From the NCBI RefSeq assembly GCF_002814095.1, contig NZ_CP021913.1:3726501-3790500 (forward strand): 64,000 nucleotides of DNA, in the 5' to 3' direction. The notes below the pieces were generated by a model. It ran no database searches, was not told the DNA's origin, and was given only the letters and a program-made list of their open reading frames with translations. Numbering within the stretch: the stretch's first letter is position 1; every line of letters begins with the position of its first letter. This document shows, piece after piece, positions 41,222 through 52,300 of this stretch. The position numbers were made by a program, and so were the translations under genes. Source of the DNA: Sagittula sp. P11 (lineage in GTDB: Bacteria > Pseudomonadota > Alphaproteobacteria > Rhodobacterales > Rhodobacteraceae).

Positions 41222-42667
41222 ATGGACTTCGGATTCACGACAGCGGCCTACGTGGTCGCAGCCGTTCTTTTCATCCTCTCGCTGGGCGGCCTTTCGGGGC
41301 AGGAAAGCGCGAAGCGGGCGGTGTGGTACGGCATCGTCGGCATGGCGCTGGCGGTCTTCGCCACGCTGATCGGACCGGGCTCGGGCCTCTGGATCCTGTC
41401 GATCATCCTGATCGCGGGCGGCGGCGTCATCGGCTACCTGCTGGCCAGCCGGGTCGAGATGACCCAGATGCCGGAACTGGTGGCAGGGATGCACGCGCTG
41501 GTCGGCCTCGCGGCCGTCTTCGTGGGCTACAACGCCGAACTCGTCATGAACACCGTCGGCGCGTTGCAGTCGGCGGGTGACGAAGCCGGGCTGGCGGCGC
41601 TGAAGGGCTTTGCCTCCACCGTGGCGCACAAGACCCAGGCCGAGATCAACATCCTCAAGATCGAGGTGTTCCTGGGCGTGTTCATCGGTGCGGTGACCTT
41701 CACCGGCTCCGTCATCGCCTACGGCAAACTGGCGGGCAAGGTGACCTCCGCGGCGCAGAAGCTGCCGGGCGGCCACATGCTGAACGCGGGCGCGGCGATC
41801 CTCTCGCTGATCCTGCTCGTCATCTACATGTCGACGGGCGGAGGCTGGACGCTGCTGGTGATGTCGCTCCTGGCGTTCTTCATCGGCTACCACCTGATCA
41901 TGGGCATCGGCGGCGCCGACATGCCGGTCGTGGTCTCGATGCTCAACTCGTATTCGGGCTGGGCGGCAGCGGCCATCGGCTTCTCCCTGGGCAACGACCT
42001 GCTGATCGTGGTCGGCGCGCTTGTGGGCTCCTCCGGTGCGATCCTGTCGTACATCATGTGCAAGGCGATGAACCGGTCCTTCGTGTCGGTGATCCTCGGC
42101 GGCTTCGGCGGCGCCTCCGGCCCGGCGATGGCAGTCGAGGGCGAGCAGATCGCGATCGATGCGGACGGCGTGGCCAACGCGCTCGAAGAAGCGGACAGCG
42201 TCATCATCGTCCCGGGCTACGGCATGGCCGTTGCGCAGGCGCAGCAGAACGTGGCCGAGCTGACCCGCAAGCTGCGCGCCAAGGGCAAGGATGTGCGCTT
42301 TGCCATCCACCCGGTGGCGGGCCGTCTCCCGGGTCACATGAACGTGCTGCTGGCCGAGGCCAAGGTGCCCTACGACATCGTGCTGGAGATGGACGAGATC
42401 AACGAGGACTTCCCCTCGACCGACGTGGTCATCGTCATCGGCTCGAACGACATCGTGAACCCGGCGGCGCAGGACGATCCGAACTCGCCCATCGCCGGGA
42501 TGCCGGTGCTGGAAGTCTGGAAAGCCAAGCAGGTCTTCGTGTCGAAGCGCGGCCAGGGCACCGGCTACTCCGGCATCGAGAACCCGCTGTTCTACAAGGA
42601 CAACACGCGGATGTACTACGGCGACGCCAAACATTCCGTGGGCGAACTGCTGAACCGCATCAGCTGA
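41222..42667 (+). CDS. pntB: NAD(P) transhydrogenase beta subunit
   Basis: This 481-residue subunit carries most of the proton channel (eight to nine hydrophobic segments in residues 1-270) and the NADP(H)-binding domain dIII. dIII motifs include [13 protein letters not shown] (about 336-348), [34 protein letters not shown] and [17 protein letters not shown]. The ATG at 41222 follows AAGGGGGGAC at a normal distance. It pairs with pntA, and a strong terminator follows. Confidence 0.96.
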   Translation: MDFGFTTAAYVVAAVLFILSLGGLSGQESAKRAVWYGIVGMALAVFATLIGPGSGLWILSIILIAGGGVIGYLLASRVEMTQMPELVAGMHALVGLAAVFVGYNAELVMNTVGALQSAGDEAGLAALKGFASTVAHKTQAEINILKIEVFLGVFIGAVTFTGSVIAYGKLAGKVTSAAQKLPGGHMLNAGAAILSLILLVIYMSTGGGWTLLVMSLLAFFIGYHLIMGIGGADMPVVVSMLNSYSGWAAAAIGFSLGNDLLIVVGALVGSSGAILSYIMCKAMNRSFVSVILGGFGGASGPAMAVEGEQIAIDADGVANALEEADSVIIVPGYGMAVAQAQQNVAELTRKLRAKGKDVRFAIHPVAGRLPGHMNVLLAEAKVPYDIVLEMDEINEDFPSTDVVIVIGSNDIVNPAAQDDPNSPIAGMPVLEVWKAKQVFVSKRGQGTGYSGIENPLFYKDNTRMYYGDAKHSVGELLNRIS

Positions 42668-42691
42668 TCCCTCAGGGGACAAGGTGAACGG

Positions 42692-42720
42692 AAGGGCGGC
42701 CCGATGGGGCCGCCCTTTTT
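42692..42720 (+). terminator. Rho-independent terminator after pntAB
   Basis: A perfect 11-bp stem (AAGGGCGGCCC at 42692-42702 with GGGCCGCCCTT at 42707-42717) with a 4-base loop runs into TTTTT, 25 bp after the pntB stop codon. Confidence 0.92.
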
Positions 42721-42845
42721 CGTTGGCGTGCCGGTTGCCCGGTTTCGCGGCGCTCGGGGGTGGCGCAGGGGCAGGGGATCGAGAAGGCCGTTGCGTGCCG
42801 CCACATTAACTGATTAAATTGGTCGGAAATAAGGGGTGCAAAGCG

Positions 42846-43220
42846 ATGACAGCCAGACCGACCATGAACGCCGCGGCGGGGGAGCATTGGTCCCACCGGT
42901 TCCCGCAGCTTCGCGAGGCCGATCCCCGGCTGGACGTGCTCCGTGCCGTCCGGGAAATGGACGCGCGGGAAAACCACCCGTTCGAGCGCTTTCTGAGCAC
43001 GGTGGAGGGCGCCTTCGCCCGCCCGCTCGACCTTTGCCCGCCGGGCGACGCGGCGCGGACCTTCGACGAACGCTGGCTGCTGGCGCTGTTGCAGGCGCTG
43101 TCGGAGGTCGACCTCGGGCGGTATCAGTTCCTGCTGCGCTCCCGCCTGAAGGCCGGCGATGCGGCGCGGGTGCATTTCGCGCTGACACAGGCACAGGTCT
43201 GGCTGGACGCGCGGCTGTAG
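42846..43220 (+). CDS. Small protein of unknown function
   Basis: This 124-residue soluble protein is mostly helical by appearance: PQLREADPRLDVLRAVREMD (about 22-41), then FDERWLLALLQALSEVDLGRYQFLLRSRL. It has no catalytic or metal motif. The ATG at 42846 follows AAGGGG by about 9 bases; an upstream in-frame start at 42819 is possible. It lies between pntAB and bioY, after the pnt terminator, and is probably transcribed alone. Confidence 0.6.
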   Translation: MTARPTMNAAAGEHWSHRFPQLREADPRLDVLRAVREMDARENHPFERFLSTVEGAFARPLDLCPPGDAARTFDERWLLALLQALSEVDLGRYQFLLRSRLKAGDAARVHFALTQAQVWLDARL

Positions 43221-43248
43221 GGCATCGACCGTGGTGCGGCCCGCGAAG

Positions 43249-43276
43249 TTTGCATCTGCAAACCACATATTTGCAT
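43249..43276. promoter_or_regulatory. Palindromic operator-like site upstream of bioY
   Basis: TTTGCA-TC-TGCAAA (43249-43262) is a perfect 6-bp inverted repeat. A further half-site TTTGCAT follows at 43270-43276. Just downstream, TTTCTG (43279-43284) and TATACT (43302-43307) at 17-bp spacing form a candidate promoter. The known alphaproteobacterial BioR box (TTATAxATAA) is not present. Confidence 0.45.
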
Positions 43277-43278
43277 AT

Positions 43279-43307
43279 TTTCTGCGCGTGCATCCGCGCA
43301 ATATACT
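43279..43307 (+). promoter_or_regulatory. Candidate bioY promoter
   Basis: A weak -35 (TTTCTG at 43279-43284) and a good -10 (TATACT at 43302-43307) are separated by 17 bp, 65 bp before the bioY start codon. The palindromic site at 43249-43276 abuts the -35. Confidence 0.4.
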
Positions 43308-43371
43308 TGCTTGGCCGGAAGGCTTGAGGCAATACGGTCGGAATGGTTTCGACAGGATAAAGGGGGACCTC

Positions 43372-43977
43372 ATGAACCTGACGTTTGACCGGAGCGTGCT
43401 GGCAGAAGCCTTTGGCGCGAACGAAGGACTGGCTCTGCGTGCCAAGCAGTTGGCTCTTGTCGTCGCGGGCATCGCCTTCCTTGCGGTGATGGCCAAGATC
43501 AAGGTGCCAGTGCCGGGCTCGCCGGTGGCGATGGGCATGGGCACCTTCGCCGTGTTGACGATCGGTGCCGCGTATGGCGCGCGCCTCGGCCTCGCGACGA
43601 TCATGGGTTACATGATGATCGGCATGCTGGGCTTCGACATCTTCCAGAGCTCCACCGCTGACCTCAACGGCATCGAGTACATGATGGGCGGCACCGGTGG
43701 CTACCTCCTGGGCTACGTGATCGCGGTCGGCGCCATGGGCGTGCTGGCCCGTCGCGGCTGGGACCGGTCCGCACCGAAGATGGCGGCGGCAATGCTGCTG
43801 GGCAACGTGATCCTCTACGTGCCGGGCCTGATCTGGCTGGGCATGCTCTATGGCTGGGACAAGCCGATCCTCGCGTGGGGCCTGACGCCCTTCCTGCTGG
43901 GCGACTTCATCAAGCTGGCGCTGGCCGCGCTGCTGCTGCCCGCCGCATGGAAACTGGTCGGCCGCGCGCGCGGCTGA
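43372..43977 (+). CDS. bioY: Biotin transporter substrate-specific component BioY
   Basis: This 201-residue membrane protein has about six hydrophobic segments and the BioY core: AKIKVPVPGSPVAMGMGTFA (about 43-62), the GARLGLA helix and GGTGGYLLGYVIA (about 105-117). BioY alone or with an ECF ATPase module imports biotin; no bioM/bioN genes are adjacent, so it may act alone, as reported for some alphaproteobacterial BioY proteins. AAAGGGGGAC precedes the ATG at 43372. A terminator follows. Confidence 0.93.
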   Translation: MNLTFDRSVLAEAFGANEGLALRAKQLALVVAGIAFLAVMAKIKVPVPGSPVAMGMGTFAVLTIGAAYGARLGLATIMGYMMIGMLGFDIFQSSTADLNGIEYMMGGTGGYLLGYVIAVGAMGVLARRGWDRSAPKMAAAMLLGNVILYVPGLIWLGMLYGWDKPILAWGLTPFLLGDFIKLALAALLLPAAWKLVGRARG

Positions 43978-44031
43978 GGAAAGGGGCAGGCGGCGCATGA
44001 GCCCCGCCCTGCTTCCGGATACGAAGATAGC

Positions 44032-44059
44032 AAAGGCCGGGCATCGCGCCCGGCCTTTT
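44032..44059 (+). terminator. Rho-independent terminator after bioY
   Basis: A perfect 11-bp stem (AAAGGCCGGGC at 44032-44042 with GCCCGGCCTTT at 44048-44058) with a 5-base loop ends in TTTTC, 55 bp after bioY. Confidence 0.9.
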
Positions 44060-44110
44060 CGTTTATGGGGATGGGGCGTTGTTTCGGACGGTGAACGGAT
44101 GGAAACGGCA

Positions 44111-44167
44111 GGAGAGGGCTCTGCCCCCGCCTTCGGCCCCCCGAGGTATTTGCCGCCAAGATGAAGG
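44111..44167. repeat. Intergenic hairpin element between convergent genes
   Basis: GGGCTCTGCCCCCGCC, then CCCCCCGAGGTATTTG and CCAAGATGAAGGGG, match the element family at 35131 and 56446. It lies directly downstream of the leftward hydrolase-OsmC gene and past the bioY terminator, consistent with a transcription end. Confidence 0.6.
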
Positions 44168-44180
44168 GGCCGGGTGCACG

Positions 44181-45392
44181 TCAGGTGAGGCGGGTTTCGA
44201 TCTGGGCGCCGGTCTCGAGGGTGCGGTGCACCGGGCAGCGGTCGGCGATTTCAAGGAGGCGGCTCCGCTGGTCCGGCGAAAGGTCTCCTTCGAGCGTGAT
44301 GGCGCGGGTGAAGCGGTCGATCCGGGTGTCTGTCTGGCTTCCCGCGTCCTGCGCGTGCACCTTGTCGTGGGTCACGTCGACCGAGATCCGCGTCAGCGGC
44401 CAGCCCTTGCGCCGGGCGTACATGCGGATCGTCATCGATGTGCAGGCACCGAGGCCCGCCGACAGGAAGCCGTAGGGCGACATGCCCCGGTCTGTGCCGC
44501 CGTAGGCCTCCGGCTCGTCGGCGAGCGCGTGGTGGTGCGGGCCGTTCTGGATGTCCTGAAGGAAGCTCCTCGGGTCGGTCTCCGTCACGCGGGTGACGCC
44601 TTCGGGTGCGCCGGGCGGCGGGGCGGGCGGGGCGAGGTCGACGTAGCGCCGGGCCCATGCGGCGATCACCCCCGCGGTGTACTCGGCATCGTCGGGGTCG
44701 GAGACGAGGTGGTCGGCATCGTCCAGCGTGACAAAGCTTTTCGGGTGTTTCGCCGCCATGAAGATGCGCGTGGCGTTCGAAATGTTGACCACCGCATCGC
44801 GCGGCGCATGCAGCACCAGCAGCGCCTTCCTGAGGTGGCCGATGGCCGGTTCGAGGTCCTGCGCGCCCACGTCCTTGACGAAGTCATGCCCGATGGTGAA
44901 GGGCCGTCCGCCAAGGCTGACCTGCGCCGCGCCCTGCGCCTCGATCCGGTCGAGCGCGTGGGCGAAGGTTTCCGTCACATGCGCCGGGTCGAAGGGGGCG
45001 CCGATGGTCACTACCGCCTTTGCCGAGGGGATGTCGCTTGCGGCGCGCAGCACCGCCGAGCCGCCGAGCGAGTGGCCGATCAGGAGGGCGGGCGCCATGT
45101 CGCGCTCTGTCAGCCAGCCGGCGGCGCAGCTGAGGTCGGAAACGTTGGAGCAGAAGGTGGTGTTGGCGAACTCGCCCTGGCTGTGGCCGAGGCCGGTGAA
45201 GTCGAAACGCAGCACGGCGATCCCCATTGCCGCCAGCCGCTGCGAGATGCGCCGCGCGGCATGGATGTCCTTGCCGCAGGTGAAGCAATGGGCGAAGAGG
45301 GCAGTGGCCAGGTGCGGACCGTCGGGCCTGTCCAGACGGGCGGCAAGCCGGTGGCCGGAATGGCCGGGGAAGGTGACGCGGTCGCTGGGCAT
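44181..45392 (-). CDS. Alpha/beta-hydrolase fused to an OsmC-family domain
   Basis: This 403-residue protein joins an alpha/beta-hydrolase (about 1-250), with nucleophile Ser in LIGHSLGGSAV (about 103-113) and LDDADHLVSDPDDAEY near the catalytic His, to a C-terminal OsmC/YhfA-like domain (about 265-403). The OsmC part shows two redox cysteines: GLGACTSMTIRMYARRKGW and IADRCPVHRTLE. OsmC proteins reduce organic hydroperoxides. The fusion is a known bifunctional type; its physiological substrate is unknown. The start at 45392 follows AGGAACG; the frame is open far upstream but antisense to the Nudix gene. Confidence 0.88.
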   Translation of the reverse strand: MPSDRVTFPGHSGHRLAARLDRPDGPHLATALFAHCFTCGKDIHAARRISQRLAAMGIAVLRFDFTGLGHSQGEFANTTFCSNVSDLSCAAGWLTERDMAPALLIGHSLGGSAVLRAASDIPSAKAVVTIGAPFDPAHVTETFAHALDRIEAQGAAQVSLGGRPFTIGHDFVKDVGAQDLEPAIGHLRKALLVLHAPRDAVVNISNATRIFMAAKHPKSFVTLDDADHLVSDPDDAEYTAGVIAAWARRYVDLAPPAPPPGAPEGVTRVTETDPRSFLQDIQNGPHHHALADEPEAYGGTDRGMSPYGFLSAGLGACTSMTIRMYARRKGWPLTRISVDVTHDKVHAQDAGSQTDTRIDRFTRAITLEGDLSPDQRSRLLEIADRCPVHRTLETGAQIETRLT

Positions 45393-45490
45393 GATCGTTC
45401 CTGACTTCTGGTGCCGACAGGATGTGGCCGGACGCAGGGGAGACGCAACCGGGGTGACAGGCGCGTCACGGCAAGGTGAGAGACGTTGCA

Positions 45491-45697
45491 ATGTGGGTGA
45501 AGGTGCTGGCGGCGGTGGCGGGTCTGGTGACGGTTGCCGGGTGGATGGCGCCGGGCGTTCTTCCCGCGGGCGTGCGCGTGGCGGCGACGGTTGTCTTTGC
45601 GCTGGCGGCGATCTGGTCGTCCTGGCCGGCCCGCCTGCGCTGGCCGCTGGCGGCGGTGGCCATGGCGCTCCTGCTGTCGGAGGTGACGGGTGGCTGA
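45491..45697 (+). CDS. Small two-helix membrane protein
   Basis: This 68-residue protein consists of two to three hydrophobic segments (VKVLAAVAGLVTVAGWMAPG, then VAATVVFALAAIWSSW and LAAVAMALLLSEV). The ATG at 45491 (or GTG at 45476) is preceded by AAGGTGAG. Its stop overlaps the GTG start of the Nudix gene by 8 bp, which argues for co-translation and that it is a real gene. The function is unknown. Confidence 0.6.
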   Translation: MWVKVLAAVAGLVTVAGWMAPGVLPAGVRVAATVVFALAAIWSSWPARLRWPLAAVAMALLLSEVTGG

Positions 45698-46259
45698 GGC
45701 GCCGGGCCTCTTCACGACGCGCGACGCACGCGACCGCCGGGAGTGGGCGCGGCTGCTGGCCTTCTGCGCCCGGCACGGCAGGGCGGCCTTCTCGCGCGAT
45801 CCGCTGATCGGCGGGCATGTCACCGGAAGCGCCGTGCTGCTCTCTCCGGACGGGGGCGAGATGTTGCTGACGCATCACCGCAAGCTCGACCGCTGGCTGC
45901 AATTGGGCGGCCATTGCGACGGCGAGGCAGACGTGGCGCAGGCGGCACTGCGCGAGGCGCGGGAGGAAAGCGGGCTGGCGGGGATCACCCTGCTGTCGCC
46001 CGAGGTCTTCGACATCGACATCCACGAGATCCCCGCCAACACGCGTGAGCCCGCGCATCTGCACTACGACCTGCGCTACCTGATGCGGGCCGGGAGCCGC
46101 GGCTTTGCCGTCTCGCACGAAAGCCGGGCGCTGGCTTGGGTGCCCTTGGCAGAGGTCGGGCGCTACACCCGCGCGCCGAGCGTGCTGCGCCTCAGGGACC
46201 GGGTGCTGGCCGACCGTGGCGCAGAGGCCGCGCATCGGATCGGGCGCGACACGGGGTAG
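45690..46259 (+). CDS. Nudix hydrolase
   Basis: This 189-residue protein carries a Nudix box at about 73-97 (GGHCDGEADVAQAALREA followed by REESGL), which coordinates Mg2+ and cleaves nucleoside-diphosphate-linked substrates. The box has one extra or shifted acidic residue relative to the canonical Gx5Ex7REUxEExGU, as in the subgroup with GGHxDG. The start is GTG at 45690, inside the end of the small membrane gene (8-bp overlap). The substrate is unknown. Confidence 0.85.
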   Translation: MAEAPGLFTTRDARDRREWARLLAFCARHGRAAFSRDPLIGGHVTGSAVLLSPDGGEMLLTHHRKLDRWLQLGGHCDGEADVAQAALREAREESGLAGITLLSPEVFDIDIHEIPANTREPAHLHYDLRYLMRAGSRGFAVSHESRALAWVPLAEVGRYTRAPSVLRLRDRVLADRGAEAAHRIGRDTG

Positions 46260-46303
46260 GGCGGGGCTGTGCGCCGCCGCCCCCCTCGGGCCAAGCGCAC
46301 CTG

Positions 46304-49300
46304 TCAGACAAAGACGAACTCCTGTTCGAGGAAGTCCGCTACGGATGCGTTCTCCACCGTCAGGACTCCGCCCGAGTAGGTGATGGATACGTCGCCGGTG
46401 CCGGTGTCCGCGATGGTCAGGTCGCCGAAGGCCAGCCCGTCGAAGACGATTTCGTCCTCCGCGGCATCGTAGTCGAGGATCCGGTCCAGCCCGTCGCCCG
46501 CCCGGAAGACAAAGCTGTCGCCGTCCGCGCCGCCGCCCAGCCGGTCGTCGCCGGTGCCGCCGATCACGGTATCCGACCCGCCGCCGGTCAGGATCAGGTC
46601 GTCGCCCTCCCCTCCATCGACGGAATCCCCGGCAAGGCTGCCCATCAGCAGGTCGTTCCCGCTCGTCCCGGTCTCGGTCACGGCCGTATCGCCGAGGCCG
46701 ATCAGCTCGTAGGAGTTCAGCGTAACCTGGTCGAAGGTCGTGCCGGTGTCGCCGTCCAGGTCGAAGATCGCTGTCACCGCGAACTCGTTCTGCGCGCCCA
46801 GCAGGTCCTCGATCCCTGCGAGGTCCGCCAGCGCAAGGTCGATCTCCAGCGTGCCTGCGACGACTGCCGGGTTCGTCTCGTCCGCGATGGTACCGAGGTC
46901 GGTGCCGTCGGCCTCCAGCGTCACGTCGAGCGCGATCAGCGTCGCCGGGAACAGCCCCGAACCGGACAGCGCGGCGCTGAGGGCACCGAAGCTGGTGACG
47001 GGGGTGGCCTGTCCGTCACTGTCGGTCTGGCTGAGCAGCGCGAGGTTCAGGTTGCTGCCGATGCCGAAGGACTGCACGTCGACCGCGTAGGGCCGGTTGA
47101 ACTGCGCCTGGGGCGTGTAGGTCCCGGCCGGTGTCCCCGCAGAGGAGATTGTCGTCGTGAAGGTGTCGTTCAGCAGGTTGGCCAGAGGCTGCGCCCATTG
47201 CTGGGTGGGCCCCGGGTTGCCGTCGGTGATGAACAGCATCAGGTTCAGCGCATCCGGGCCGTCCAGCACGTATTGCGTGTCGAAGTAGAACTCGGTCTGC
47301 TGGAATGCCGCGTCCCATGGCGTGAACCCTGCGGTGTACGTCATCTGGGCGATGTCGGCCTGAAGCCCGGCAAGCGTCGTCAGGTCGAGGTCCACGGAAG
47401 GTGCGGTCCGTCGCGGCGCCGTCAGGATCTGCGGCAGGGTTGCCGGGTTGCCGTCGACGAACTGGAGGCGCAGGTTGTTCTGAGAAGTGGCACCGCTGTA
47501 GCTGAACACCTCCACGTCGATGTCGATGCCGGTCCCGTCGAACCGCGTCGCGATGTCCTCGAGTGCGTTCGAAACGGCGTCGAGCTGCTGCAGCCATGCT
47601 GAGGTGCCGAGGCTGCCCGACGCATCCATGGCGAACACCAGGTTCACGCTGGGCGCGTCGTAGGACGTCAGGTCGATGGAGATCGCCCCTGCCGGGTTCC
47701 CGTCCACTGGTGCTGCGTTCAGGTCCAGCGTCACCTCCTGTCCGCTGTCAGACACGAAGGTCTCGTTGGCGACCTCGATCCGCAGCTCGGCGGTGTCGGT
47801 TCGCCCGGTCGAATCCGTGACCGTGGCGGTGAAGGTCTCCACTCCGGTAAACCCGGGGTTGGGGATGAAGTTGAACCCGCCGCTCGGAGAGATGTTGAGC
47901 GTGCCGTTCGGCAGGGCAAAGCTGCCCGCCGTCCATGTCAGCGTGTCGCCAAGGTCCGGATCGACCGCGACCAGCGCGCCGGGCGGGGGCGTGTAGGGCG
48001 AGAGGCCGTCGTTGATCGGAACCTCGATGACCTGGTCTTCAGCGCGCGGCCCATCCTCGACCGGCAGGATCCGGTAGGTGCCGGAGGCGGTCGTGGACGC
48101 AGCGCTGCCGTTGGACGTCTCGGTCGCCGTCGCCGTGGCGGTCAGGGTGAAGCTGCCGTTCCAGTCGGCGGGCGGCGTCATCTCGAGTGTCGAGAGGTCC
48201 AGACCTTCGGCGTTTTCGATCACCCAGTCGCTGCCCGAGGCCGCGCCGAGGCTGAAGGTCGCGCCCGCCGGGAAACCGGAAAGCGTGATCGTCAGCGTCT
48301 CGGACCCGTCCGTGACGGTCAGCGCCGCGGCCAGGTTCACCGGCACCGGCTGGTCCTCGGTCGTATAGCCTTCGGGCAGGGACGTGAGTGTCGAGAAGAT
48401 CTCTCCCGCGCCAATCTCCGTGCTCCAGACGTTGACCAGATCCCCGTTGTCGAGCAGCGCCATCTGCCCACCGCCGCCGAACGGGTACGAATACTGGTTG
48501 CCGGTGGTGATGTTGTTGACGCGGGTTTCGATGCCAAAGGGGCTGCCGTCCGCATTGTAGCGCTGCTCGAAGATGCCGTAGCCGGAGCCGTCCTCAAGAA
48601 AGGACGACCAACTGATCGCAAAGCCGCCGTCGGGCAGTCCGACCACGGTGGGCGAGGACTGGGCACTGAAACTATATGTGTTGACCTGGAATTCACCGCC
48701 GACGCGCGCGCCGGTCAGATCGTATCGCTGCGCGTGCAGGCTGCTGCCACTTCCGTCCTGGCCGAAACTCTGCCAGGCGACGACATAGCCGCCGTCCGCC
48801 AGCGCGGCGACGACCGGAAGCTCCTGGTTGCCGTTGGTGTAGGTGTTCGCGACGAACTCCGGGCCGACCGGTGCGGCACTGGCGTCGAAGATCTGGCCCA
48901 CGATGGCCAGGCCATTGCCGTCCTGCAAGTCGGAGGCCCAGACCGCCACGAAGCCGCCGCCGGGCAGGGCCGTGACGTGGCTGCTTTGCTGGGCGGTGGG
49001 GTTCGTCACGTTGACGAGGAACGGGCTGCCCAACAGGTTTCCGTTGGATGCAAGGACCTGCCCCATGATCGCCGAACTGCCCGCATCGCCGCCAGCGCTC
49101 TGCGTGTAGGTCACCACGATGCGCCCGTCGTCCAGGACGGCTGTGTCGGGGTGGACCAGTCCGGACCCGCCGAATGTCTGCGTGTTGGTCTGGCTTCCGC
49201 CGGCATCGTACAGAGACACGGATATGTCGCCGCCGCCGGCTCCGGCGCTGGCATGCGCTATGGCGAACCCTCCGCCGGGCAGGCCGTTCACCACCGGGTA

Positions 49301-52300
49301 CGGGATCGCCGGCAGGCCAGAGGCAACCGTCAGGGCCTGACCCTGCGGTGTGCCATCGTCCAAGAACATCCGGGCCAGCACGTTGTACGTGCCGTTTTCA
49401 TTTGAATGCCAGACGACGACGTAGCCGCCGCCATCCAGTGCCGCGACCGTCTCTGCCGTGTCGCCATCGGTCGCGGCGGTGGACACCTGCTGGTCGACCC
49501 CGCTGCCTGCGAAACCGTAGGTCGCCGCCCCCGGCGGTGCCAGAGAGACGGTCGGCGCGTCGGCCACGGCCTCGATGGTGATGATCTCCGTCCCGACCTC
49601 GTAGGCGCCAAGGCTGTCGGTCGCCCGGTAGTCGAAGCTGTCGATCCCGGACCAGTCTGCGTCCGGGGTGTAGGTGTAGCTCCCGTCGATGTTCATCGTG
49701 ACGCTGCCATGCGACGGCCCGGTTTCGACGGTATGGATCGGTGCCGCCACCGAATCCGGGTCCGACGACAGCACGGAATCGATGACCATGCCATCCTCCG
49801 TCCCGACCTGGAGGGTATCCGGCGCGAAAGGCGCGTCATTAGACCCGGTGATGGTGATGGTCAGCGTGCCGATGTCGGCCGCGAACAGACCGTCATTCAC
49901 CACGTACTGGAAGGTCTCCGTGACCACCTCGCCCTCGGCCAGCGCGCGGGTCGACGGGTTGAGGTCGTCCAGCGTGTAGGTCCAGTCGCCGTTCGCGCCG
50001 ATCACGACCGACCCGTAATGCCCCGCCACCGGCGCGCCGACGTTGGCGTTGTCCGCTTCTACCGAAAGCACGATCAGCACGTCCGACGTATCCGGATCGG
50101 TGTCGTTGGCCAGAACGTTGCCGCTGGCGATGGGATCGCCGGCCGTGGCAAAGCCCGCCTCCACCACCGGATCGCCGCCGTTGTCGTCGGCCACGGCCAC
50201 CGGCGCATCGTTCCTGCCCCGCACGTCCACGGTGATCTCTGCCGTGTCGGTGCCGCCGTTTGCGTCCGTCACCGTGTAGGTGATGCCGGTGCTCACGAAC
50301 TCCCCGTGGGCGAGGGCGTTGAACTCGCCATTCGTGTCAAAGCTGTAGGCGCCGTCGTTCCGCACGGTGAAGACGCCACCGTTGGTCCCGGCGATGGTCA
50401 TCGTCTGTCCGGGCGCGCCGAAAGGATCGGGCAGCGTCTCCGAGTCTATGCCGTTGGTGATCGAGGACGCCCGAAGCGCGTCGCCCTCCGGGTCGGTGTC
50501 GTTGGCAAGCGCCAGCGAGACCTGCCCGAAGATGTCCGCCTGGGCGAAGCCGTGGACGTCATCCTCGTCGACCTGCAGGCTGTCGTCGGATGCCACCGGC
50601 GGCGCGTTGTCGCCGGACCCGGTGATGGTGATCGTCAGGGTGGAGCTTGCCTCCGCCCCCGTGCTGTCCACCACGGAATAGCCGAAGACCTCCGTCGCGA
50701 TCTCGCCCTGCGCCAGCGCCTCCGTATCCGGGTCGGCGTCGTCCAGCGTGTAGGTCCAGTTGCCCGCCGCATCGACCAGCAGGCTGCCGTAGGTGCCCGC
50801 GACCGCCGTGCCGATGTTCGCCGCCGATCCGTTGACCGCGGACAGCGTCAGCGTGTCGTTGGCGTCCGGGTCGCTGTCGTTGATGAGCAGCTTGCCCACG
50901 GCGCTCGGGTCGCCCGGATCGAGGGTTCCGGCCTCCGTCACGAGGTCGCTGCCGTTGCCGTCCGCCACCAGCACCGGCCCGTCATTCGTGCCCGTGATGG
51001 TGAAGGTGACGATGTCGGACGCCAGCGCTGCCCCGAAATCGTTCGCCACGATCCGGACCGAGAAGGTGATCGTCTCGCCCGCGCCGAGGAAGTCGAGGTC
51101 GAGCGAGTTGTTGTAGCTCCACGGCAGCACCGTCCCGGCCGTCACCGGCCCCGGTACGCCGAGCGTGAAGCCGGTCTGGATCTGCACCTCCTGCGCGGCG
51201 GTCAACGTACCGTGCGACCAGACGGGCACATCCACCAACTGGGTGTAGACCTCCAGCACGTCGTTCACGTCGAGGTCGGCGATCTCCACCGTGCCGGACA
51301 GCCCGATGACCTGCGCGGAGGCATCCGCCTCCTCTGTGATTGCGCTGGCCGGGGTCGCCGTCACCACCGGCGCGTCATTGGTGCCCAAGATGCTGAAGAA
51401 GATGACATCTGTGCCGGTCTGCGTGCCGTCATGCGCCGCGACCATATAGGACAGGCCGATGGTCTCGTTCCGACCGAGGAAATCGAGGTCGAGCGTGGCG
51501 TCGTAGGTCCAGCCGATTGTGCCGGGCGCATTGGCCCCTGTTACGCCAGTGGAGAACCCTGCCGCCAGCGCGGTTTCCTGCGCGGCGGTCAGTGTCCCGC
51601 CGGACCACACGGGCGCCCCGTTGATCGAATAGGTCAGATCGATCGTGTCGCCCAGGTCGATGTCATCGAAACTCAGCGTGCCGCTCTGTGACAGGACCTG
51701 CGCCGTGGCATCCGCGTCCTCCACGAAGGGCAGGGCGGGCTCGATGACGACGGTCGGCCGGTTGTTGCGGCCTTCGATGGTGATCGCGATGTCGTGGCTC
51801 GCCTCTGCACCGTGCACGTCGGTCGCGGTCACCGTGTAGGTCAGCACGAGGCTCTCTCCCAGCGACAGACCGGCAAAGTTGTTCGTGCCGCTGTCGAAGG
51901 TCCATCCGCGCCGCGCGAGGCTTTCGACCGCACTCAGCACGGTCGGCGTGTCCAGCGTGAGCATCCCGAGAAGGTTCTCGGGCGGAACCCCCGCCAGAAC
52001 CGCCGTCGCGCCGGTAGCACTGAATCCGGTCACCGCCGCCGTCACCGTGTCGGAGGTGTCCATGTCCGAGAAGGTGAGGGTGGACGACACCGTCAGCGGC
52101 AGGCCGGACTCTGTCAGCGTCTCCGCATCGGTGTCAGGGGTGGTCAGGGTGATCCGCGGCGCATCGTTGGCGCCCTGCACGGTGATGGTCACCAGCTCCG
52201 TATCGACCCCGCCGTTGCCATCATCCACGGTGTAGGTGAAGGTATCGGTCGCCTCCTCACCAAGCGCCAGATGCTCGAAAGCGCCGTTGGCGGAATAGGT

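Noticed and set aside
39539-42682. Leftward 1047-codon open frame opposite pntAB
   Set aside because: It is an antisense shadow of pntA and pntB, with low-complexity His/Arg/Asp composition.
49406-51691. Long rightward open frames inside the giant adhesin gene
   Set aside because: They are mirror-frame artefacts of repetitive, high-GC adhesin coding sequence; residues are Val/Gly/Arg/His-rich repeats without domains.
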